This document shows positions 14,714 to 20,225 of a stretch of 20,225 nt of DNA, one piece after another. A program made the position numbers and the translations under genes. The stretch spans positions 1 through 20,225 of the IMG/VR virus record IMGVR_UViG_3300043544_000454; one strand, 5' to 3'. This DNA comes from a virus. The notes below the pieces were generated by a model. It made no database searches, was not told the DNA's origin, and worked only from the letters and a program-made list of their open reading frames with translations. Position 1 is the stretch's first letter. Each line of letters begins with the position of its first letter.

Positions 14714-15859
14714 TTATCCTACTACTTTCAAAACCCCGTGCCTTTTCTCCTGTTGCAACTCCAATCCCAACTCTGTTAAATACATATCAACTTCGCCATC
14801 TACATTCGGATTTTGAATATTCGTCTTCAATATCGTATCCTGGATAATTCGCAAGCTTAAAAGCTCCATATTTAATGCAATTGCATACTTATCATATCCA
14901 GGTGCAACTAAAAGCGGATGATTGATTATATTAAGTGGGCTCCCAAACGGATGAATATACTGAACAACTGAAATCCCGTATGTATCCGACTTATTTGGAA
15001 CTATAAGTTGATTTTTCGCCCATTCATTTATCTTTTTAACTATAAATGAAGAAGCAAGCAATGTAATCTTTGACGACCCCCTATCCAATCGGTTATAACG
15101 ATATACAACTTCTAAAAAATCTAAAAAATCACCTTCATCAAACTCATTAATACGCGGTGTATGAACATTTGTTTTAATCCAGTATAAAACCCCGCCTGTT
15201 TTCCTTCTATTCTCATTCACATCCTCTTTTGGCTCTCCAAATAGCAATGTCCTCTCTATATCTACTGCGTGTTCAATTGCCATCTTCCGTCTTAAATATG
15301 CAAGCTCTTTCTCGCCATACTGCTCTGTCTGGGCTGTTGTCCTTGAAACACCGAATGGTGTTTTAAAAATCTGTGTGTAATTTCTCTTTATCACTGTTTG
15401 AGTTGTTTTCATCTCCCCTTCTGTTGAATTCTCAGGGAAGGCTGTTCCTATTATCAATATATCAGCATTTGCCGGTATGTTATCTGCCTCTGTGCTTCCG
15501 TATCCTCTTTTCACTATCAGATTACTTCCCGAAACATTCACTACCAAAAGCTCTTCACCTGTTGCTAATACCTTAACAACTTGATTACTCTTAAAGAAAT
15601 TTACATTCTCAACTGGAATTTCTGTTACATCCGTTCCAAGTGGGTCAGAATTAGTAGTTTTACTTGCTCTCGCTGAAAGCTCATCTTCAATCCATTTAAA
15701 CTCAGGATTAACAGCTTTTTTCTTTCCAAGCTGTCTTAATATCACTGTCAACGGGTAAGAATCAGGCTCAAGCAACGCTATCTTATCTGAAATATCAATT
15801 ACCCGTTGCTCCTGATTTATGTTATATGTTGTTCTTGTCCCTGTTATTATATCTGCCAT
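14714..15859 (-). CDS. Major capsid protein (SU10/DUF5309-like)
   Basis: A 381-aa protein matching the SU10-type major capsid family (DUF5309) of HK97 fold by pattern and length. The start has TTYNINQEQRVIDISDKIAL and LLEPDSYPLTVILRQLGKKK, followed by FKWIEDELSARASKT. A beta-rich insert (about residues 83-140) contains VVNVSGSNLIVKRGYGSTEA. Then come TPFGVSRTTAQTEQYGEKEL, a long spine-helix region with AIEHAVDIERTLLFGEPKED, and the end YLTELGLELQQEKRHGVLKV. It follows the scaffold gene, has a strong AAGGAGG ribosome site, and is succeeded by a terminator, as expected for the most abundant virion protein. No protease gene or obvious cleavable N-terminal delta domain is present, and a separate scaffold is encoded. 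Confidence 0.93.
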   Translation of the reverse strand: MADIITGTRTTYNINQEQRVIDISDKIALLEPDSYPLTVILRQLGKKKAVNPEFKWIEDELSARASKTTNSDPLGTDVTEIPVENVNFFKSNQVVKVLATGEELLVVNVSGSNLIVKRGYGSTEADNIPANADILIIGTAFPENSTEGEMKTTQTVIKRNYTQIFKTPFGVSRTTAQTEQYGEKELAYLRRKMAIEHAVDIERTLLFGEPKEDVNENRRKTGGVLYWIKTNVHTPRINEFDEGDFLDFLEVVYRYNRLDRGSSKITLLASSFIVKKINEWAKNQLIVPNKSDTYGISVVQYIHPFGSPLNIINHPLLVAPGYDKYAIALNMELLSLRIIQDTILKTNIQNPNVDGEVDMYLTELGLELQQEKRHGVLKVVG

Positions 15860-15879
15860 ATCCTTTTCCTCCTTTTAAT

Positions 15880-15927
15880 TAAAATTTTAGTTTAAATTTT
15901 TTAAGCAAACTCAAATTTTTGTTTAAA
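15880..15927 (-). repeat. Two imperfect AT-rich direct repeats in the capsid gene leader
   Basis: On the minus strand, TTTAAACAAAAATTTGA (from 15927) and TTTAAACTAAAATTTTA (from 15896) match at 15 of 17 positions and lie 14 nt apart, between the scaffold stop and the capsid ribosome site. They may be a simple duplication or a protein-binding or promoter-related element. No convincing -35/-10 pair was found, so the role is open; AT-rich chance similarity is possible. Confidence 0.4.
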
Positions 15928-16753
15928 AAACACCTCTTCTGGACCCAGCATTTAAGATGCTTTCAAGTATTGAATCATTCTCACTCTTTTTAACGCCTGT
16001 TTTTGCCTTTGATGTCAATGTATCAGCTCCAAGTATTTTCTGCTTCACCTGTTCTGCTCCTTCCTCTTTTGCCTTACTTATCTGCTCCAACTTCCCTTCC
16101 TTCTCCAATTTCTTTATAACACTTAAAACAGCTGTCCTCAATGCCAACTCAGGATAATTATATCTAAACTCCTCAGGATATGTTTTTAACTCCTCTGCTA
16201 CCAACTGCTGATTCTTATGCATATCAAACTCTGGAAACTCTGCCTGCACCTTCTCATCTATCTCCTGTAACCTCTGAACAACATAATTCTGCTGTAATGG
16301 TGTTATAACAGGCGTAATTTTTTCTTCAACTGCTGTCTCTAAAAGAGCTGAAAGCACCCCAATTGGGTCCTGCTCAAATGCTTCTAAAAACTTCTCCTTT
16401 AGCTCTTCTGAAGAAAATTGTTCTCCACTCCCTTGCTTCTCCTCAAGCAAAAGAGGGGCAACCTTCTCCAGAACTTCCCTTAACTCTTTCCTCTCTTGCT
16501 CAAGCTTCTTTAAATACTTCTCTGTCTCTTTAAATCCCTTTCGCACTTCCTCAATTGTTTTAAACTTCCCGGGAATTACCCATTCCTCATCGCTCGCTTC
16601 GGTTTTCCCAGAAGCTTGCTCCTTTGCTCCTTCCTCAGATGTCTCAAACTCCTCGCCTGAAGGTCCGCCAAATACATTACCTTCGGCTTTAGTTTCAGAC
16701 ACATCAGAAGAAGCAATATTTTCATTCTGTTGTTCCATTTCTTTTTCTTCCAT
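15923..16753 (-). CDS. Capsid scaffolding protein
   Basis: A 276-aa acidic, mostly helical protein placed directly before the major capsid gene, as phage scaffolds are. The N-terminal 55 residues are disordered and rich in Glu, Gly and Ser; then comes WVIPGKFKTIEEVRKGFKET, a motif shared by many podovirus scaffolds (GKFK..EE..KGY.E.EK). A coiled-coil follows (KETEKYLKKLEQERKELREV), then a helical core with EFPEFDMHKNQQLVAEELKT, and a basic C-terminal end (SRRGVF) of the kind that binds capsid subunits. It should guide procapsid assembly and then leave. The start ATG has an AAAAGGAGAG site; a short hairpin lies just upstream of it. Confidence 0.9.
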   Translation of the reverse strand: MEEKEMEQQNENIASSDVSETKAEGNVFGGPSGEEFETSEEGAKEQASGKTEASDEEWVIPGKFKTIEEVRKGFKETEKYLKKLEQERKELREVLEKVAPLLLEEKQGSGEQFSSEELKEKFLEAFEQDPIGVLSALLETAVEEKITPVITPLQQNYVVQRLQEIDEKVQAEFPEFDMHKNQQLVAEELKTYPEEFRYNYPELALRTAVLSVIKKLEKEGKLEQISKAKEEGAEQVKQKILGADTLTSKAKTGVKKSENDSILESILNAGSRRGVF

Positions 16754-16771
16754 AATTTTCTCTCCTTTTCT

Positions 16772-16809
16772 GGGGCTTCCTTCTTAAAGGAAGTTCTCCC
16801 GTTTTTTTT
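16772..16809 (+). terminator. Plus-strand terminator-like hairpin in the scaffold leader
   Basis: On the plus strand GGGG and CTTCCTT pair with AAGGAAG and CCC around a CTTA loop (a TTCT bulge on one side), then G and eight T follow. This has the form of a Rho-independent terminator reading rightward, although all genes here read leftward. On the minus strand the same bases form a hairpin just before the scaffold ribosome site, which may instead affect mRNA stability or translation. Confidence 0.45.
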
Positions 16810-16824
16810 CTTAAAGGGGCTCTC

Positions 16825-17082
16825 TTATTGAGAGTTATCCCTTTCTTCTCCTTTCTTATAACAATATTCCATAAAACTTAATATTTCACCAAATGCCTCA
16901 TATTTTGCCTGCAATTTATATATATTTTCAATCTTATTCTCTTTTAAAAGTCCTCCTGTTATACTCTCCTGCTGTTGCCCTATCCACTCCATTATCGCTT
17001 TATATCCTCTTGTCCGACTTATCCTTACTATTTCCTTTATCCTTTCATCTTTCTCTTCTTCTCTTTTTTTTCTAAATATCAT
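16825..17082 (-). CDS. Small 85-aa protein between portal and scaffold
   Basis: A charged, helical 85-aa protein (about residues 5-30 very rich in Lys, Arg and Glu; later YKLQAKYEAFGEILSFMEYC). I know no named family, but small helical proteins of this size commonly lie between portal and scaffold genes in podoviruses. The ATG follows the portal stop by 4 nt and has a TTGGAGTG ribosome site. The stop codon is in the loop of a 5-bp hairpin (CTCTC/GAGAG). It may assist portal or scaffold assembly; this rests on position only. Confidence 0.82.
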   Translation of the reverse strand: MIFRKKREEEKDERIKEIVRISRTRGYKAIMEWIGQQQESITGGLLKENKIENIYKLQAKYEAFGEILSFMEYCYKKGEERDNSQ

Positions 17083-17086
17083 AACT

Positions 17087-18934
17087 TCACTCCAATAAAT
17101 TCAAATTCTGAAGTTTTACATCTCCCAAAGGCCTTTTTATTGATGGTGTCCCTTTAAGCAAAGTCTCAACTCTCTCTTTCAATGATGGTGTAATCTCAGG
17201 TGGTATCTGCATAGGAGCACCTGTCATTGTCCCAATTGGAAGTTCATTCGCAACCGCCTGCTCCATATTTGCTACATTCTGCATATTTTCTAATGCCTTC
17301 TTCTCTTCTATTCCTAATACCTGCTCTATCTTCCCCTTCAATCTCGGAAAGTATTCAAGCAATATCCTAACAAGCATCTCTATATTTGTTCCAGGTATTT
17401 TCCCTAAAATTGATATTAAATTTATTATCTCCTGCTTCTCTAATTCTATATTCTCTTTCACATTCCTAAAATTGATTGTATATTCAAAATCCTCAAACAA
17501 ATCCTCAGGCTCCAATTTAATAAACTCCTTTTCCTTTCTTATTGTTATTGCTTCTGTTTGATATTGTCTTATAAGCTCTACATAATAATTGACCAATTTC
17601 TTAAAACTTTCTGCCAAAGTTTGAACCATAATATTTATTCTTGCCAGTGACGATGATGCCATAATTGATATTCCTCTTGCTGTTTGATTTACTCCTCTTC
17701 CGACATTTGAACCCAAAATTGGGTCTGTTGGTCCTGCTGTCTGTTGCATATCCTGTTTCAAATCCTGTATCTCTATCTGTGACAATAACTGCTGTGCCGG
17801 TAATTGTAAAAACGAAATTGATGCTGTCTCACCAGGATAAAACAATATCTTCCCAGGCTCCAATTTTAAATCCTTCTCTAAATAATTCAAACTCATTGGA
17901 ACTTGCATTGGTGGCTTTACCAATAACTTCGCTATATCCATTCTTATATTTCGCCAACTTACTATCTCCTCCCAATTACTCTCTATCAACTCAGGTATTG
18001 AATGCCCCCAAAATTCATTTTCTTTTCTTATTATCTCAAACTTTACAAATGGCTTCTCTACCGTCCAATATGGACTTTCTATTGCTTTTATTACCCTTTC
18101 CCTATTTGCTACTACTATTAAAACATCCTCCAAATTACCATCCTCGTTTATATCATACTTCCCCCAATATTCCAAAAGCTCTATATTCTTATAATATTCA
18201 TCACTTTCTGTTGCTTTAAAGTTTTGATACAATGGATTATTCTCATTCTCAAAAACAAAACCGCTATTTTTTAACTCATCAATCTCTTTTATATCATAAA
18301 CCTCTTCACCTAATATCTCATTCACTCTCTTTGCCTCTGCCAGAAGCTCATTATAATCTTTTATTGACCTATGTATTACATCCCTTGCATTCTCCATTTC
18401 CGTGGCCTGCGGGTCAACATAAAAATCCCATATCGGTATTAACTCAAAATCAGGTAAATCATACTTTATATACTTCTCTACTTTTTTACTATTATTCTCC
18501 AATTTAAACCTCTTTCCAACCGAGTAATTATATTTCAATTTCACAATAGCGGCAGGATATTTAATTGCAGCTCTTATTATATCAACCGCCTTCTCTCTTA
18601 TCCCTGCCTTTATCAATAAATAATTTAAAACCTCCTCTACATTCAATTCTTTATTTATTGCCTTTTCTGTTTGCCCTTCTATATCAACAAACTTATCAGA
18701 ATTGAAAAATGCATCATAAATATGAGCCAATATTCCTTCGCTCAATATAAAGCAATACGGGTCTATCAAATTTGCCTGCCACTCCTCTTTCTTCTTCTTA
18801 TCCTCTTCATCTATTATCAAATGATACATTTTGTAATTCTTATACGCTCTCTCGTCTATTGGAACCTTAGCCTTTTTCATCACATTAAACCTATTTAGCA
18901 CAAAATTTAATATCTTTTTCTTATCTATACTCAT
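17087..18934 (-). CDS. Portal protein
   Basis: A 615-aa portal protein, the dodecameric channel at the unique capsid vertex through which DNA enters and leaves. Supporting patterns in order: a helical start; FELIPIWDFYVDPQATEMEN (about 163-182), a hallmark of podovirus portals (P..D.Y.DP.A...); a beta-hinged wing region with ELLEYWGKYDINEDGNLEDV (252-271), then WGHSIPELIESNWEEIVSWR (309-328); and a central crown/channel region with GPTDPILGSNVGRGVNQTAR (401-420) leading into long helices. The C-terminus is partly disordered. The start has an AAAGGA site and overlaps the 181-aa gene by 14 nt. It lies in the usual terminase-portal-scaffold-capsid order. Confidence 0.93.
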   Translation of the reverse strand: MSIDKKKILNFVLNRFNVMKKAKVPIDERAYKNYKMYHLIIDEEDKKKKEEWQANLIDPYCFILSEGILAHIYDAFFNSDKFVDIEGQTEKAINKELNVEEVLNYLLIKAGIREKAVDIIRAAIKYPAAIVKLKYNYSVGKRFKLENNSKKVEKYIKYDLPDFELIPIWDFYVDPQATEMENARDVIHRSIKDYNELLAEAKRVNEILGEEVYDIKEIDELKNSGFVFENENNPLYQNFKATESDEYYKNIELLEYWGKYDINEDGNLEDVLIVVANRERVIKAIESPYWTVEKPFVKFEIIRKENEFWGHSIPELIESNWEEIVSWRNIRMDIAKLLVKPPMQVPMSLNYLEKDLKLEPGKILFYPGETASISFLQLPAQQLLSQIEIQDLKQDMQQTAGPTDPILGSNVGRGVNQTARGISIMASSSLARINIMVQTLAESFKKLVNYYVELIRQYQTEAITIRKEKEFIKLEPEDLFEDFEYTINFRNVKENIELEKQEIINLISILGKIPGTNIEMLVRILLEYFPRLKGKIEQVLGIEEKKALENMQNVANMEQAVANELPIGTMTGAPMQIPPEITPSLKERVETLLKGTPSIKRPLGDVKLQNLNLLE

Positions 18935-19466
18935 TTTGGAATTCCTTTAATTTATTTTTCCTCTCTGCCAACCGATTTAATAATTGCCTGTAATGACTTA
19001 CCAAAACTTCTACAGGAACATCTTTCATTTCTCTAAACAAAACTAACTGCTTCGGTGGTTTCTCACCTGACTTCCAATATGCTGATAATATCTCATTTAC
19101 TATTGCTTTCGTATCAGGATTTTTAGTATTCAATATATCCATTATTCTTTTCCTTATGTTACCTGCTCTAATCTCATCTTTATTTAATAGATTCTCAATT
19201 GATTTTTCTATATAACTTTTTTCCGGTTCTATATAACTTTTCTCAGTTGTCTTACTTGGCACCAGCAACTTCTTATACTCCTCTCCACCACCACTATTCT
19301 CCAAACCTCCCGAATCTTCTTCCTCTAAATCCGAACTCGCTATAAAATCTCCGCTCCCAACAAATAAATTCCTTAAAAACTGCGTCATCTTTGAGCCTAA
19401 TGAGTAATCAGAAATCTCGCCTGCTTTCTTTCGGCTCCTATCCCATCTCTCCCTCATTGTTAGCAT
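18921..19466 (-). CDS. Unidentified 181-aa protein between terminase and portal
   Basis: A hydrophilic protein: basic start (MRERWDRSRKKAGEISDYSL), an acidic Gly/Ser-rich low-complexity stretch (about residues 45-63), a short duplication (EKSYIEP then EKSYIEK, about 75-88), and a helical C-terminal half ending in a basic coiled-coil-like helix (SHYRQLLNRLAERKNKLKEF). An AAGGAGG site lies 9 nt before the ATG. It overlaps the portal start by 14 nt. I recognise no family. Its place suggests a packaging or portal-associated factor, but no small-terminase DNA-binding motif is evident. Confidence 0.85.
   Translation of the reverse strand: MLTMRERWDRSRKKAGEISDYSLGSKMTQFLRNLFVGSGDFIASSDLEEEDSGGLENSGGGEEYKKLLVPSKTTEKSYIEPEKSYIEKSIENLLNKDEIRAGNIRKRIMDILNTKNPDTKAIVNEILSAYWKSGEKPPKQLVLFREMKDVPVEVLVSHYRQLLNRLAERKNKLKEFQNEYR
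19206..19247 (-). repeat. 21-bp tandem repeat within the 181-aa gene
   Basis: Two adjacent 21-bp units match at 18 of 21 positions and keep the frame, giving the protein repeat EKSYIEP-EKSYIEK. This is a likely replication-slippage duplication in a poorly constrained linker. Confidence 0.8.
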
Positions 19467-19487
19467 TTTATTTTACCTCCTTAATTT

Positions 19488-20225
19488 TTAATATCCTGTA
19501 TATTCCCTTCCCTTCCTTGCCTCTTCCCGCCTTCTTCCTTTTTTAAATTCAAACATTGTCTTTGTATTTACTACTATATACCTTAAAGCATCCATAAGAT
19601 GCTCATAATATCCATCTTTTTCAGGAAGTTCCTTTTCAGGCTTCCCTTCGGTTTTTTCAGGATAATGATATCCTCCCAAAAAACCATCTATTAAAACCTT
19701 ACACCTCTTATCTATCATAATTGCTGGCTTCCCCGCTCTATCTTCTATTAACATCTTCCTTATAATTGTTAATCCTTCCACTATCTCACTTTTTCTCCAT
19801 ATTGGGTATATTCCGCAACCATTTAAAATCTCTATTGATGTCTTTTCTGATACATCATTCTTATGACTTCCTGCCGGGTCGCAAAAATCTACAAATCCAC
19901 CTTGATGCCCCTTATACTTGCACAATACATAATCCTTTACAAATACTTCTAATAGAATATCCTCTCCCATTATCTCATCCAAAACGATTAACCTTTCATA
20001 ATCATCAAACTGTGCAAAAACAACTGCAGGATGGTGATAACCAAAATCCCAACCTCTGAATATAGGCTTAAACGGATTTACCTGAAATTCTCCTGTATGT
20101 TTTTCCTTCCTAAAATCTAAAAATACAGGATTTCCTGCTGATGTAGTATAATCTATATCCAATTCCTGTGCTATCTCCTGGGTTGTCATTATCTTCTCTT
20201 TTTTTATTTTTTCATACCATTCATT
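19488..20225 (-). CDS. Terminase large subunit, C-terminal nuclease part (cut by window end)
   Basis: The visible 245 residues are the C-terminal part of a large terminase, the ATP-driven packaging motor and nuclease. The frame stays open to the window end (NEWYEKIKKEKIMTTQEIAQ), so the ATG at 20189 is internal; WYE..........IAQELDIDY is the typical link before the nuclease domain. The RNase H-like nuclease shows its acidic triad: D in FRGWDFGYHHPA, D in FVDFCDPAGSHKND, and D in YYEHLMDALRYIV. The Walker A and B motifs of the ATPase must lie to the right, outside the window. A basic tail ends the protein. The next gene begins 21 nt on. Confidence 0.94.
   Translation of the reverse strand, partial: NEWYEKIKKEKIMTTQEIAQELDIDYTTSAGNPVFLDFRKEKHTGEFQVNPFKPIFRGWDFGYHHPAVVFAQFDDYERLIVLDEIMGEDILLEVFVKDYVLCKYKGHQGGFVDFCDPAGSHKNDVSEKTSIEILNGCGIYPIWRKSEIVEGLTIIRKMLIEDRAGKPAIMIDKRCKVLIDGFLGGYHYPEKTEGKPEKELPEKDGYYEHLMDALRYIVVNTKTMFEFKKGRRREEARKGREYTGY

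Noticed and set aside
15740-15760. TGTCAA on the plus strand, a possible minus-strand -35 (TTGACA) inside the capsid gene
   Set aside because: No matching -10 element at suitable spacing; likewise for the copy near 16013.
17665-18219. Plus-strand frame of 184 codons inside the portal gene
   Set aside because: It is the mirror of a strongly supported portal sequence, Leu/Pro/Ser-rich with no motif, and has no start context.
20187-20189. ATG as the true start of the terminase
   Set aside because: The frame is open to the window edge with typical terminase linker residues, and the ATPase domain must lie upstream.

Overview
This window is a stretch of tailed-phage genome, either a free virus or an unmarked prophage. 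It carries the packaging, head, tail and ejection module of a short-tailed (podovirus-like) phage. Every gene I accept lies on the minus strand, so transcription runs from the right end (20225) to the left end (1). The DNA is AT-rich, the proteins are rich in Lys, Glu and Ile, and nearly every gene has a strong GGAGG-type Shine-Dalgarno (SD) site. This points to a low-GC bacterial host. The composition would also suit a thermophile, but the sequence does not prove it. I see no integrase, repressor, tRNA, rRNA, CRISPR array or insertion sequence. No gap between genes exceeds 300 bases; the largest are about 65 to 90 bases.

Layout in transcription order. (1) Packaging and head, 20225-14714: C-terminal nuclease half of the large terminase (cut by the window end), an unidentified 181-aa protein, portal, an 85-aa protein, scaffold, and an SU10-type (DUF5309-like) major capsid protein. 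A convincing Rho-independent terminator follows the capsid gene. (2) Neck and tail, 14624-8239: a 74-aa protein, a head-tail adaptor, a 1046-aa tail nozzle/tubular protein with an inserted Trp/Gly-rich domain, a 290-aa baseplate/fibre-like protein, a 44-aa coupled small gene, and two tail fibre genes. (3) Small membrane and ejection proteins, 8226-6346: a coiled-coil plus one-membrane-segment protein (holin/XhlA-like), an 84-aa protein and three probable ejection proteins. (4) A giant 1839-aa virion protein, 6335-816, followed by a coupled lytic transglycosylase, a 48-aa protein of a widespread phage type and a two-membrane-segment holin candidate at the left edge.

The most unusual part is the giant protein. 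It joins a J-domain with an intact HPD motif, a degenerate GGDEF-like domain, a Gly-rich linker and a membrane-active C-terminal half. The linker contains a complete second gene (117 aa) in another frame, with an 11-nt match to the anti-SD sequence placed 8 nt before its ATG. Codon use suggests that the giant frame is the older one and the nested gene was overprinted on it. Together these suggest an ejected multi-domain protein that may recruit host Hsp70 and bind nucleotides in the infected cell.

The genes are tightly packed, with many TAATG or ATGA stop/start overlaps, so translational coupling probably helps set protein ratios. The post-capsid terminator would reduce transcription of the tail genes relative to capsid.
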